Numbered from the stretch's first letter, positions 9,337-18,646 are shown. The stretch is DNA of 64,000 bases from Bacteroidales bacterium (GCA_024681475.1 JAILAT010000058.1:1-64000); one strand, 5' to 3'. Numbers and translations: made by a program. The notes: generated by a model not told the origin, from the letters alone.

Positions 9337-10230
9337 TTATTTCTCCGTTTTTTCCAACCTGTAGAGGATTATTCTTGACAAGAGATTGAAGATGAGTACA
9401 ACGACAAACAGGATGAGTGCCGCAAACATGAGGGCGGACTCGTAGAAAGGCATGGACAGCATCTCGCCGTAGTTGTTGGCGATGAGTGCAGGGATGGGGT
9501 AGCAGGCGTCAAGGACACTTTCCGGTATGTGGATGACGCAGCCGCAGACCATCAGCACGGCGATAGTTTCGCCCATGGCGCGCGAAACGGCCAGAACGAC
9601 GGAGGCGATGATGCCGGGCAGCGTTTTGCGGAAGACGACCCTGATGGCCGTCTGCCAGCGGGTGGCACCGAGGGCCAACGAGGCCTGGCGCAGCTCGACA
9701 GGGACAGTGGTAAAGACTTCGACAAAGAGGCTTACCATCAGCGGTATGACCATGACACCCAATACGATGCCGGCAGCCAAAGCGGTGTATCCGGTGGAGA
9801 AATCGACGAAAAGCGGTGCCAAATGCTGCGAAATCCACGGCACGATGACCAGCACACCCCAAACGCCGTAGACGACGGAGGGGAGCGCCGCCAGAATGTC
9901 CAAGGCGGGGAAGACGAATTTCCTGACTATGGGTTTAGAATATTCTGTCAGGTAGACGGCGGTGAGCAGGGAGATGGGGAGAGAGAAGAGGATGGCGAGA
10001 ATGGTGACCCATATTGTCCCCATGATGAACGGCAAAAAGCCGAACTCTCCTTTCATGGGACGCCATTCCGACGAGAACAGCAATGTCCACAGCGACTTGT
10101 CGTCCAGCACTGGGGCCGACTTGAGGTAAAGACCTATGGCGATGATGGCCACCAGCAAGATGGAGAGGATGGTGAGTGAGAACATGGTGCCCTGCGCCAC
10201 CCGGTCCTTTATGATTCGCAGCTTTTGCAT
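9337..10230 (-). CDS. pstC: Phosphate ABC transporter permease
   Basis: Second inner-membrane permease of the Pst importer, 297 residues with about six transmembrane segments. The EAA loop is seen as LRQASLALGATRWQTAIRVV, and the segment PSVVYGVWGVLV is typical of PstC. It lies 8 bp after pstS, so translation is probably coupled. Confidence 0.95.
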   Translation of the reverse strand: MQKLRIIKDRVAQGTMFSLTILSILLVAIIAIGLYLKSAPVLDDKSLWTLLFSSEWRPMKGEFGFLPFIMGTIWVTILAILFSLPISLLTAVYLTEYSKPIVRKFVFPALDILAALPSVVYGVWGVLVIVPWISQHLAPLFVDFSTGYTALAAGIVLGVMVIPLMVSLFVEVFTTVPVELRQASLALGATRWQTAIRVVFRKTLPGIIASVVLAVSRAMGETIAVLMVCGCVIHIPESVLDACYPIPALIANNYGEMLSMPFYESALMFAALILFVVVLIFNLLSRIILYRLEKTEK

Positions 10231-10238
10231 TGGTATTA

Positions 10239-11249
10239 TTATTTGATTTTCAACCGACTAAGTCCTTGTTGCAGTTTATCCTCACTCAGGGCGATATAAC
10301 CAGCGGGCACATTGTATTGTTGCCCGTCGGTGAGCACGAACTGCAAGAAGGCGACCACAGCGGGATTGGAGGGCACTCCATGGCTGACGAGATAGAGGTC
10401 GCGAGCCGGCGGTGACGGATATTTGCCCTCGGCCACTGCTGCGATAAAATCATCCTTGGTGTCGTAAAAGTATTCGTCATCACCAATGGTCTGGTCGTCA
10501 TTCACATCGATGGGGCATACCGACAGTCCCTGATTGGGATGTCGGCTCTTCTCGTCGTAGACGTAGCCGATGTTGTTCAGCCCGATGCCGAGTTTGTCAC
10601 CCTGAATGGCGGAGGCAAGGCCAGGGTCGCCAAAGACAGCCGTGCCGAGGAGGTCTTCCTGTTTATGGCCGAGCCACATGGCAAAAGTTTCGGCGGCTCC
10701 ACAGGCGTCGGAGCGGGTGTAGAGATGTATGGGGGTCTTGTCGCTAGTGCCCAGCACTTGGCCCCAAGTGGTATACTCTCCTGTAATCCACAGCTTTATC
10801 GCCGTCTCTTTGGATATGCCGTGCTGCTTCAACTCCTCGGCATGGGGATTGCTGGAGTTGATGGTAATCACCACGGCATCTTTGGCGGTGGCGAAAGGCA
10901 AGGCTCCTTTCTCCAATTCGGGTGCATAGACTTCGCGCGAGACCATACCCAGGTCGACAACATCGGCCAACACGTCGGTCATACCCTTGCCAGCGCCGCC
11001 GGCAGAGAGGTCGATGCGCACATTGGGATGGAGGTTCTGGAACTCCTCGGACCATTTGACGGCGAGCGGGTAGAGTGCGAAGGCACCGGAAATGGATATG
11101 TTGCCTGACAACTCGTCTTGCGTATCTGAGGCGTTCTGCTTTTTATCGTTGCCACAAGAGAGGGACGAGAGAATCAGGCCGCCCATTAATAATAGAGCTG
11201 TGATTCTTGAACTTTGAATTTTGACTAGTTTTCTTTTTGTTGGTTTCAT
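10239..11249 (-). CDS. pstS: Periplasmic phosphate-binding lipoprotein
   Basis: Substrate-binding component that delivers phosphate to PstC/PstA. The 336-residue product has a signal peptide ending in LSSLSC, so it is probably a lipoprotein. The conserved regions GAFALYPLAVKW, SAGGAGKGM and SDACGAAETFAMWL are the PBP-like phosphate-binding segments. It lies between the OprO/P porin gene (37 bp upstream) and pstC (8 bp downstream), which places outer- and inner-membrane phosphate transport in one unit. Confidence 0.94.
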   Translation of the reverse strand: MKPTKRKLVKIQSSRITALLLMGGLILSSLSCGNDKKQNASDTQDELSGNISISGAFALYPLAVKWSEEFQNLHPNVRIDLSAGGAGKGMTDVLADVVDLGMVSREVYAPELEKGALPFATAKDAVVITINSSNPHAEELKQHGISKETAIKLWITGEYTTWGQVLGTSDKTPIHLYTRSDACGAAETFAMWLGHKQEDLLGTAVFGDPGLASAIQGDKLGIGLNNIGYVYDEKSRHPNQGLSVCPIDVNDDQTIGDDEYFYDTKDDFIAAVAEGKYPSPPARDLYLVSHGVPSNPAVVAFLQFVLTDGQQYNVPAGYIALSEDKLQQGLSRLKIK

Positions 11250-11286
11250 ATCTGTATTTTAAAATAATTACCTATATTATAATGGG

Positions 11287-12447
11287 TTAGAATTTGACAG
11301 TCAACATGGTGGTGAGCTTGTGGCTCAAGTGGGAAGTGGGTTGGTCGTGCTGTAGGGTGTAGGCCAGCTGAAGACGCAGATTTTTTCCTAACCAGCTGTC
11401 GGCACCTGCTGAACAGGCAATGGACGGGGCGTTGTCGGATATGGCCTTCTCGTAATAATCCACACGAAGAATGGGTCGCAGTCTGTTCTGGATTCCATCG
11501 TGTTTCGAATGGAACTTAAACCAATAGCCTGCAACAAGATAACATCCTCTGGTCTCGACTTGGCGGGGAGTAAAGCTATCGGTTGTAGGGTCATAATCAG
11601 CAAAGTCGGTTTTTCCGAACAGGAATTCGGAACGGACAGTCCACCGCTCATCGGCATACTGTGCACCGCCAGCATAGCGTATCCTGGCACCGTCGATATG
11701 GGTTTCGGCACCATCGTAACGCATATCATATTGTCCCCAATAGCCTGACGCTGAGACGGTAAGATTACGCACATACGGACAAACCTCGATACGTGCGGAG
11801 ATGTCTTTGGCGATGTTGTCACTTTTTACGTTTATTCCGTTGCCGCCAAAAATGCCCACGCCGTAGGACACCAGCGGTGTTCTTTTGCCCTGAACGTCAG
11901 CATAGGCCATCTGCCCGGTCAACATGGCACCCATCTCACGGCCATTGGCATAACTACTGATTGCGGTGACATCCTGATACCCTGACAAGGCACTGATAAC
12001 ACGAACATTATCAATCAGTTCCAAATCCAATGGTGATAACTTGTTCTCCAAAGAGAAGGGAATCTTGAACTGTCCTACCTGCAATTGGGCATATTTATTG
12101 AAGGTTATCTTTGCGAACGCGTCGATCAGACGGGGAGTGTTGGCGAAATCGACATGCAGGCGGAAATCCAGGCAAGGGGAAAGGCTGCCTTTGTAGTCGA
12201 TGCGGGCTCTTCTTATCTGAAAAACACTGTTTTCCGTCTCGGGATTGTGCTGGTATTGATATTGGGCATCAATCCATCCCCCCAGACTGACATGGCCAGG
12301 CTTCTGCTTTACCGTTACATTTTCATCTTTTACAAGATTGGTATCCGCGTTGTTACACTGCGCTGCAATCTGGGCAAAAATTGAATTTTCGTAGCAAAAA
12401 AACAAAAAAAAGAGGGTGAGACAACCAAAATGTGTAATGATTTTCAT
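11287..12447 (-). CDS. OprO/OprP-type phosphate-selective porin
   Basis: Predicted outer-membrane beta-barrel that lets phosphate into the periplasm. The 386-residue protein has a signal peptide ending near residue 26, then GGWIDAQYQYQ and FQIRRARIDYKG, which are typical of the phosphate-selective porin O and P family, followed by alternating amphipathic strands to a C-terminal LTTMLTVKF with the terminal Phe of barrel proteins. It heads the run porin-pstSCAB, and this context strongly supports phosphate as substrate, although members of the family in Bacteroidetes can also carry pyrophosphate or polyphosphate. A -7 box is at 12475-12482. Confidence 0.88.
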   Translation of the reverse strand: MKIITHFGCLTLFFLFFCYENSIFAQIAAQCNNADTNLVKDENVTVKQKPGHVSLGGWIDAQYQYQHNPETENSVFQIRRARIDYKGSLSPCLDFRLHVDFANTPRLIDAFAKITFNKYAQLQVGQFKIPFSLENKLSPLDLELIDNVRVISALSGYQDVTAISSYANGREMGAMLTGQMAYADVQGKRTPLVSYGVGIFGGNGINVKSDNIAKDISARIEVCPYVRNLTVSASGYWGQYDMRYDGAETHIDGARIRYAGGAQYADERWTVRSEFLFGKTDFADYDPTTDSFTPRQVETRGCYLVAGYWFKFHSKHDGIQNRLRPILRVDYYEKAISDNAPSIACSAGADSWLGKNLRLQLAYTLQHDQPTSHLSHKLTTMLTVKF

Positions 12448-12474
12448 TCTATGCTATAATTATTAATGTCGCTG

Positions 12475-12482
12475 CAAAGATA
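12475..12482 (-). promoter_or_regulatory. -7 box for the porin-pst run
   Basis: Minus strand reads TATCTTTG (TAnnTTTG), 28 bp upstream of the porin start. No TTTG at the usual distance; an activator may replace the -33 contact. No clear Pho-box-like direct repeat was found in 12448-12645. Confidence 0.45.
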
Positions 12483-12633
12483 AAGTCTAATTTCCAATAA
12501 GTCTGTCATTTAAAAGCAAAATCGTGTAAAAAAAGACAAATAATATGTCCTGATTTATTGTGACATTGTAAAAAATTATCAAAAAAAAAGAAGCATATCG
12601 TCTTTTACATACGCTGTTATGATGTAATTTTAT

Positions 12634-12641
12634 TATTTTTG
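12634..12641 (+). promoter_or_regulatory. -7 box just upstream of the AraC-type gene
   Basis: TATTTTTG ends only four bases before the ATG at 12646. If it is a promoter, the transcript would be leaderless or translation would begin at a later Met (12733 or 12736), removing the membrane helix. Confidence 0.35.
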
Positions 12642-12645
12642 CATC

Positions 12646-13221
12646 ATGAAAACAATAATATTGATTCTGTCGTTCATACTTAACATCGTATTGCTGATTC
12701 TGCTCTTCCATATCAGGAAAGTATATCATCAAATGATGAAAAAAAGTCTGAGAAAAGAGAACCTGAAGAATGAACTAGTGGAAGAAGTGTCGTATGACAC
12801 ACCTGACACTTGCAACGAGCAGGACAAAGCCATTTTGAAGGCTCTGCAACTCTCCTTGGACCGGGACAAGTTATATTTGAATCCCAACCTGTCACTGCAG
12901 GATATGGCCAAGGTGGTGGGCACCAACAAAACGAAACTGTCGTCTGTCATCAACAACAACCTGAAGCAGAATTTTGCCTCATTATTAAATCAATATAGAA
13001 TTCGCGAAGCCATTAATCTGCTGAGTGACAGCCGTTATTTCGATTACAAAATCGAAGCTGTCGGAGAAATGTGTGGCTACAACAACCGCCAAGTGTTTCA
13101 TGCAGCCTTCAAAAAAATAATGGGTATTACCCCTACCCACTTCCGCAACATCAGCAAATCGGGAACCCAAAAAGGCTTGTACCACCCATTTCAAAGACCC
13201 AATAACGAGAGCAACGAATAA
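12646..13221 (+). CDS. Short membrane-anchored AraC-type regulator
   Basis: The 191-residue protein has one hydrophobic helix at residues 3-22 followed by a basic stretch, then a complete AraC/XylS DNA-binding domain at about 80-175: first helix-turn-helix LSLQDMAKVVGTNKTKLSSV, second near VGEMCGYNNRQVFHAAFKK and the closing GITPTHFRN. There is no sensor domain. It resembles the C-terminal part of the larger Bacteroidetes membrane HTH regulators. It is divergent from the phosphate porin with 198 bp between, so regulation of that operon is possible but unproven. The start at 12646 gives the membrane helix; a start at 12733 would give a soluble protein. Confidence 0.82.
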   Translation: MKTIILILSFILNIVLLILLFHIRKVYHQMMKKSLRKENLKNELVEEVSYDTPDTCNEQDKAILKALQLSLDRDKLYLNPNLSLQDMAKVVGTNKTKLSSVINNNLKQNFASLLNQYRIREAINLLSDSRYFDYKIEAVGEMCGYNNRQVFHAAFKKIMGITPTHFRNISKSGTQKGLYHPFQRPNNESNE

Positions 13222-13291
13222 GAATCCTCGAGTCGGGTCGAACAACTGGGTCTCTCGTTAAATAAACATAGGACATTCTCATGATAACACT

Positions 13292-13309
13292 TTAATTGTC
13301 AACAATTAA
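13292..13309. promoter_or_regulatory. Near-perfect palindrome, possible operator
   Basis: TTAATTGT-CA-ACAATTAA is an 8-bp inverted repeat with a 2-bp centre. It lies between the AraC-type gene and the U32 gene, about 90 bp before the -7 box of the latter. AT-rich palindromes also arise by chance, so this is tentative. Confidence 0.35.
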
Positions 13310-13401
13310 CACGCTCCTTAGGATTCCGTTCTCCTCATTCTTTATTGGTCAGCAGCTCTCAAAAAAGCGAAGCAATGATACACATAATCGCAATAAATGC
13401 G

Positions 13402-13409
13402 TATTTTTG
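13402..13409 (+). promoter_or_regulatory. -7 box upstream of the U32 gene
   Basis: TATTTTTG matches TAnnTTTG, 101 bp before the ATG at 13511. No TTTG at the proper distance. Confidence 0.4.
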
Positions 13410-13510
13410 CATTTTTGAAGAAAGAAGTGAAACGTCGGCATCAACCCTGTTTATCACCTGAGGTTCAGAAACATGGCATTGCCTTCCCGACATAAACCGC
13501 TAAATAATCG

Positions 13511-15379
13511 ATGAGCGAAAAACAATTGGAGTTGCTGGCTCCGGCTAAAAATCTGGAGCAGGGGAAAGCGGCCATCAACCATGGCGCCGACGCCGTCTAT
13601 GTGGGTGCCCCGCAGTTCGGCGCCCGCGCCGCCGTAGGCAACAGCATCGGCGACATAGCAGCGTTGGTGGAATATGCGCATCTGTTTCATTCCAAGGTAT
13701 TTACCACTGTCAACACGCTGCTCTTCGACGACGAGCTGGAGGGTGCCGAGAAGATGGTGTGGCAACTCTACAACGCTGGCGTCGACGCACTTATCATCCA
13801 GGACGTGGGACTGCTGGAGCTGCATCTGCCGCCCATTGCGCTGCACGCCTCCACACAGATGCACAACGTCTCCATAGAACAGCTGCAATTCCTTGAGAAC
13901 GTGGGCTTTCGTCGTGCCATACTGGCCCGCGAGACCTCGCTGGAACAGATGGCCGCCATGCGCGCCGCCACAACCATCGAACTGGAGGCCTTCGTGCAGG
14001 GTGCCCTGTGCGTGTGCTACAGCGGCCAATGCTATATGAGCCAGTATCTTAACGGTCGCAGCGGCAACCGTGGCTGCTGCACACAGCCGTGCCGCTCGTC
14101 GTACGATCTGGTGAACGAAAAAGGACGCCTTCTGCAGCGTGGCCACTTGCTGTCGCTACGCGACTTTTCGGCAGCGCAACATCTTGAAAATATGATAGAT
14201 GCCGGCATCACCTCCTTCAAGATCGAGGGACGACTGAAAGATATCTCCTATGTGAAGAACCTTACCGCCTACTACCGTCAGCTGCTTGACCAGCTGATGG
14301 AGCGGCGCGACGACTGTCGCGCCGCGTCGGCAGGACATACCACGCTGTTTTTCAAGCCCGACCTCGAGCGCACCTTCAATCGCGGATTCACCGACTACTT
14401 CCTCGTGAAGAGGCAGCCCATGGCCTCGCCTGCGACACAGAAATCAATGGGCAAGCGCTTCGCCGCAGCCCAAAAATGTCACGGCGAAACGCTGGAAATC
14501 AGCGCTTCGGAGACACCCACGGCAGGCGACGGACTCTGCTACTTCGATAACGAAGGCAATCTGAACGGATTCCTAGTCAATCGCGCAGAGTCTCTAAACA
14601 CCAGAAACACAACACCAAAGGACACCCAACGATATCGTATCGTCGCCAACAAGGCGGTCGACATCGCTGTCGGCACCACGCTGTGGCGCAACAACGACTA
14701 CGCCTTCGAAAAACAGCTGCAAGGCGACAGTGCCGAGCGGAAAATCATTGTGAACATGACACTTGGCGAGACGGCAACGGGTCTTTCGCTGCTGCTGTCC
14801 GACGAGGAGGGGCTCACCGTCACAGCCGAAACGGAATGCGCCAAGGAGCCTGCCCGCGACGCCACACGCGCCGAGGAGACCCTCCGCCGGCAACTGTCAA
14901 AAATGGGCGGTACACCCTTTACTATCAACCATTTGGACATAACCATCAGCAAGCTACTCTTTGTGCCGGCCGCCATTCTCAACGAACTGCGCCGCCGGGG
15001 TGTGGAAATGCTGATACAAAAACGCATACAGCACTATAGGCCAGCGGATTGCGCTACACCGCCCAACGATGCTCCCCACTACCAGAGGGTGCATTATTAC
15101 AATGCCAACGTGGTGAACCATGCAGCCCAAAGATTCTACGAGCGCCACGGCGCCACAGTGCAGGAATGGGGGCTGGAACATACTGGCGATTACGCCGGCA
15201 AAGCGCTGATGACCAGCAAATACTGCCTGCGCTACGAGTTGGGACAATGCCTCTGCCACAAATGCAACAAGGCGGTGTCCGACGACTATGCCGGCACACT
15301 CTTCCTCGTCAACAACGGCAAACGGTTCCGCCTGGAATTCAATTGCCAACGTTGCGAGATGATGATCTATGCTGACTGA
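13511..15379 (+). CDS. U32 family peptidase-like protein (RlhA/TrhP type)
   Basis: The 622-residue protein begins ELLAPAKNLEQGKAAINHGA, the start of the U32 (collagenase-like) TIM-barrel family. The U32 signature is seen at FVQGALCVCYSGQCYMS and the cysteine set continues in GNRGCCTQPCRSSYDL. The C-terminal third, with further cysteines (CLRYELGQCLCHKC, NCQRCEMM), matches the long form with a DUF3656-like insert. In E. coli the long member RlhA hydroxylates 23S rRNA C2501 and the short TrhP hydroxylates tRNA U34, both with iron-sulfur clusters. RNA hydroxylation is therefore a better guess than proteolysis. cutC follows after 26 bp. Confidence 0.88.
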   Translation: MSEKQLELLAPAKNLEQGKAAINHGADAVYVGAPQFGARAAVGNSIGDIAALVEYAHLFHSKVFTTVNTLLFDDELEGAEKMVWQLYNAGVDALIIQDVGLLELHLPPIALHASTQMHNVSIEQLQFLENVGFRRAILARETSLEQMAAMRAATTIELEAFVQGALCVCYSGQCYMSQYLNGRSGNRGCCTQPCRSSYDLVNEKGRLLQRGHLLSLRDFSAAQHLENMIDAGITSFKIEGRLKDISYVKNLTAYYRQLLDQLMERRDDCRAASAGHTTLFFKPDLERTFNRGFTDYFLVKRQPMASPATQKSMGKRFAAAQKCHGETLEISASETPTAGDGLCYFDNEGNLNGFLVNRAESLNTRNTTPKDTQRYRIVANKAVDIAVGTTLWRNNDYAFEKQLQGDSAERKIIVNMTLGETATGLSLLLSDEEGLTVTAETECAKEPARDATRAEETLRRQLSKMGGTPFTINHLDITISKLLFVPAAILNELRRRGVEMLIQKRIQHYRPADCATPPNDAPHYQRVHYYNANVVNHAAQRFYERHGATVQEWGLEHTGDYAGKALMTSKYCLRYELGQCLCHKCNKAVSDDYAGTLFLVNNGKRFRLEFNCQRCEMMIYAD

Positions 15380-15405
15380 CAGTTTCCTCTAACAGTAATC
15401 CTAAT

Positions 15406-16077
15406 ATGCAAATAGAAATCTGCTGTAACTCAATCACATCTGCCATCGCCGCCCAACGTGGCGGGGCACGGCGCGTGGAGCTGTGCCAAGATCTCGCTGG
15501 CGGCGGCACCACACCGTCGGCGGCGGCTATCGAATACTGCGCCAAGGAGCTGGCCTTGGAGACACGAGTGTTGATACGCCCTCGCACAGGCGACTTTGTA
15601 TACAGCAAAGAAGAATACGACATCATCCTGCGCGACATTGTGTGGGCCAAGAAGTTAGGTGCCCACGCCGTGGTGATAGGCTTCCTCACCGCCGATGGCG
15701 ACATCGACGTGGAGCGCACACGCGAGGCGGTGCAAGTGGCTGCGCCTATGGAGGTTACCTTTCACCGCGCTTTCGACGAATGCCGCAATCCGCTGGAAGC
15801 TTTGGAGACTATCGTCGACTGCGGATGCCATAAACTGCTCACCTCAGGCTGTGCACCTTCGGCATGGGAGGGGCGCGATATGCTGCGCCAGCTGGTGGCA
15901 CGGAGCCACGGCCACATAGGCATCATCGCTGCCGCCGGCGTTGTGGCCTCAAACGCCAAGCAGATAGTTGATTACACGGGTGTTACAGAGATTCACGGCT
16001 CGTGCAAGAAGATGGTGGACGGCGTCACCGTCACCGACAGCGATGAGGTGCGACGCATGATAGCATCGCTACAATAG
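15406..16077 (+). CDS. cutC: CutC family protein
   Basis: TIM-barrel protein of 223 residues with the family motifs EICCNSITSA, GGARRVELCQDLAGGGTTPS, VLIRPRTGDFVY and VTFHRAFDEC. CutC was first described in copper homeostasis, but its biochemical activity is unsettled. It is co-directional with the U32 gene 26 bp upstream and convergent with the nuclease gene at 16107. Cytoplasmic; no signal peptide. Confidence 0.93.
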   Translation: MQIEICCNSITSAIAAQRGGARRVELCQDLAGGGTTPSAAAIEYCAKELALETRVLIRPRTGDFVYSKEEYDIILRDIVWAKKLGAHAVVIGFLTADGDIDVERTREAVQVAAPMEVTFHRAFDECRNPLEALETIVDCGCHKLLTSGCAPSAWEGRDMLRQLVARSHGHIGIIAAAGVVASNAKQIVDYTGVTEIHGSCKKMVDGVTVTDSDEVRRMIASLQ

Positions 16078-16106
16078 GCACACATAAGTAAAGATAATAA
16101 TTTTGT

Positions 16107-16802
16107 CTACAGGCTGTTAAAGTCCAGCTCCCGCTGTCCGCGGGGCTTACGGCTGCAATAGCGCTGATAGGGGCAGGCGTAGGGCGATTCGCACTGCACG
16201 CCCATGGCCACCTGGGGTTCGGTGCCCTGCAGCACCTCCTTGAATTGCTGCACCTGGGCAGCGATGTGCTTCATGGCATCGCGGGCCACATCAAGAAGAC
16301 TGAGTGTCAGCGGATTGTCGGAACCATCGTTGCAAATCAAACTAAAATCCTTGAGCGACAGCGTCGGCAGCTCTTGCAGAGCGTTGGCGATGACATAATG
16401 CTGCACGCTGACATCGTTGCGGAACACGTCGGTGACAGCCTTGGAATTCTTCACCTCGTAGACTGTCACCTCGCCGGAAGCAGTCTTGTGGACAATATCG
16501 GCCAGCACCAACACCTCGTCGTAGACAAAGGCTGCCTCATAAAGTGTTGTCTCATTGTTGTTTTTCAGCAATTCAGCCGTCGTGGCAGGAGCCTCATTGA
16601 TGCCGCGACAGGCGCGCAGCACGTCGATGCCTCCCTCAAACTGGGCCTTCACCTTCGCCTCGAATGAGCGGCCACGGGCAAAACGCTCCAACACCTCGCT
16701 GGGATAGTAGCCCAGTTCGGGATGGTAGACGTCGAGATAGAGCGCCTTATGGCACTGCTGACCGCGGATGAACTTGGACTTGGTGAGACGGTATAAGACC
16801 AT
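16107..16802 (-). CDS. Small Cas4/RecB-like nuclease (DUF2779-type N domain)
   Basis: The 231-residue protein starts RLTKSKFIRGQQCHKALYLD, as in the DUF2779 and Cas4-like PD-(D/E)XK families. Nuclease residues appear as LADIVHK (Asp) and VYEVKNSK (Glu-x-Lys). Four cysteines, Cys17, Cys204, Cys210 and Cys216, are spaced like the iron-sulfur cluster ligands of Cas4 and AddB. DUF2779 proteins are usually about 500 residues; here only the first half is present and it ends cleanly. There is no CRISPR or helicase partner nearby. It follows lysC by 15 bp. Function unknown; DNA end processing is inference. Confidence 0.75.
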   Translation of the reverse strand: MVLYRLTKSKFIRGQQCHKALYLDVYHPELGYYPSEVLERFARGRSFEAKVKAQFEGGIDVLRACRGINEAPATTAELLKNNNETTLYEAAFVYDEVLVLADIVHKTASGEVTVYEVKNSKAVTDVFRNDVSVQHYVIANALQELPTLSLKDFSLICNDGSDNPLTLSLLDVARDAMKHIAAQVQQFKEVLQGTEPQVAMGVQCESPYACPYQRYCSRKPRGQRELDFNSL

Positions 16803-16817
16803 GATAACAAAGGAGTT

Positions 16818-18116
16818 CTATTCCACGATGAGCTGCGTTGTGGTACGCGAGCGCTGCTGCAGGAGCACGTTGCGGCCTCCCACGATGCGGTCGATAATCT
16901 CCTGATTGTAATAGCGTATGGTGATCAGCTGCAGACCTGTGTTGTAGCGCAGACGGAACTGTCCGGCCAGCGCCTCCTGGATGCTCGAAAGCAACACCTG
17001 GTTGAAATCGATACAGAACGAGAAGCTCAGCGCGGAATTCTGCATCATGTTGACTTTTACGTTGAGACGTGCCAGCAGGGCGAAGATGGTCTGCAGGTTG
17101 TCCTCGGCGATGAAGGAGAAATCCTTGGGGAGTATCGAGATGAGAACCTGGTTGTTCTTGAAGATGTAGAGCGGCGTGAGAGGGTCGATGGCAAAGAAAG
17201 GACCCACGACAGACCCTTCGGCCGAAGGGTCGACAAACGACTTGATATTGAGTCGGATACCTTTATTCTGGATAGGCTTTACCGTCTTGGGATGGATGAC
17301 CGAGGCGCCGTAGTAGGCCAGCTCGATAGCCTCGTTGTAGGGTATCTTGTTGATTTTAATGGTATTGTCGAAATATTTCGGGTCGGCGTTGAGAAAGCCT
17401 GGGACGTCCTTCCAGATGGTCATCTCGCTGGCGCCCAGACAGTAGGAGAGTATGGATGCCGAGTAGTCGGACCCCTCGCGTCCCAGCGTGGTAGTGGCCT
17501 CGGCGCCCGTTGGCAGGATGGTGCCCGCAATGAAACCCTGGGTAATGACCAGAGGATGCTCCGAAAGGTGCTGTGTCACATGCTGTTGGACTTGCTGCCC
17601 CGTGCGCAGCCAATCGACATGGCCCTCGCGGAAATAGTCGTCTGTGCGGACAAGCTGCCGCACATCAAGCCACAAGTTGCTGATTCCAATGCTGTTGAGA
17701 TAGCCCGAGATGAGCGTTGTGGAGATGAGTTCGCCGAAGCTGACAGTCTGGTCGTAGTCGTAATTATAGTCTGTAGGCTTGCACGTCATAGCCTTTTCGA
17801 GGTCGGCAAAAAGACGCTGCAGGGCGTCGCGGGTGTCTGCCACAGCGGAGACGTCGACAGCCGTGGTGGAGACCAGCTCATCAAAAATAGTTGTGTGATA
17901 AGCCTTTACCTCTTCGTATTTGGCGTGGCGTGCCACGTCGTCGGCCAACACGCCCGGCACCAGCTGCTCGAGGGCATTGGTCGTTTTGCCCATGGCGGAG
18001 ATGACCACCACCAGCGGGGTGTCGAGGTGCGACTTGACAATCGACGCCATGTTGCGGATGGCCTGGGCGCTGTTGACGGAGGCGCCGCCGAATTTGAAGA
18101 CCTTTATATTACTCAT
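16818..18116 (-). CDS. lysC: Aspartate kinase
   Basis: Phosphorylates aspartate, first step toward lysine, threonine and methionine. The amino-acid kinase domain begins VFKFGGASVNSAQAIRNM and contains TTLGREGSDYSASIL; the C-terminal ~150 residues form ACT-type regulatory domains (LNVKVNMMQNSALSFSF). At 432 residues it is a monofunctional enzyme, not fused to homoserine dehydrogenase. It lies 24 bp after smpB and before the Cas4-like gene, probably one transcript. Feedback control by lysine is likely from the ACT domains but not shown by sequence. Confidence 0.94.
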   Translation of the reverse strand: MSNIKVFKFGGASVNSAQAIRNMASIVKSHLDTPLVVVISAMGKTTNALEQLVPGVLADDVARHAKYEEVKAYHTTIFDELVSTTAVDVSAVADTRDALQRLFADLEKAMTCKPTDYNYDYDQTVSFGELISTTLISGYLNSIGISNLWLDVRQLVRTDDYFREGHVDWLRTGQQVQQHVTQHLSEHPLVITQGFIAGTILPTGAEATTTLGREGSDYSASILSYCLGASEMTIWKDVPGFLNADPKYFDNTIKINKIPYNEAIELAYYGASVIHPKTVKPIQNKGIRLNIKSFVDPSAEGSVVGPFFAIDPLTPLYIFKNNQVLISILPKDFSFIAEDNLQTIFALLARLNVKVNMMQNSALSFSFCIDFNQVLLSSIQEALAGQFRLRYNTGLQLITIRYYNQEIIDRIVGGRNVLLQQRSRTTTQLIVE

Positions 18117-18140
18117 AACGTGTGCTTTAAGTCTAAACTA

Positions 18141-18593
18141 TTAGCGCAACTGGCGTTCCATGTCGCGGCGTGTGTCCTTGGCCTTGATAGTCTCACGCTT
18201 GTCGAAGAACTTCTTGCCACGCGCCAGCGATATGTTGAGTTTGGCATAGCCTCGGCTGTCCACAAAGAGCAGTGTGGGGACTATGGTGAAGCCGCGCTCT
18301 TTCAGTTTGTTCTGCAGTTTGCGCAGCTCGCGGCGGGTGAGCAGCAGCTTGCGGTCGCGCTTGGCAGCATGGTTGAGATAGGAACCAAAACGATACTCGG
18401 AGATATGCATCTGCTTCACGTACAGCTCGTTGCCGATGAAGGCACAATAGGAATCGGTGAGGTTGACCCGGCCGTCGCGGATAGACTTGATTTCCGTGCC
18501 CGTCAGCACGAGACCTGCGGTGTAGTCGTCGAGAAGATAATACTGATATTCAGCTTTTTTATTCTTGATTTCTATGATATTCTTGGGTTCCAT
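18141..18593 (-). CDS. smpB: SsrA-binding protein SmpB
   Basis: Binds tmRNA and brings it to stalled ribosomes for trans-translation. The 150-residue product has the conserved [21 protein letters not shown] start, [13 protein letters not shown], and the basic C-terminal tail ([24 protein letters not shown] region). I chose the ATG at 18593; an in-frame TTG at 18602 would add three residues. First gene of a minus-strand group with lysC and the nuclease. The tmRNA gene itself is not in this window. Confidence 0.96.
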   Translation of the reverse strand: MEPKNIIEIKNKKAEYQYYLLDDYTAGLVLTGTEIKSIRDGRVNLTDSYCAFIGNELYVKQMHISEYRFGSYLNHAAKRDRKLLLTRRELRKLQNKLKERGFTIVPTLLFVDSRGYAKLNISLARGKKFFDKRETIKAKDTRRDMERQLR

Positions 18594-18646
18594 ACAGAGC
18601 AATTACGCGAAAAGAGTGAAATTGTTGTGTGAAACCCTTTTTTTAA

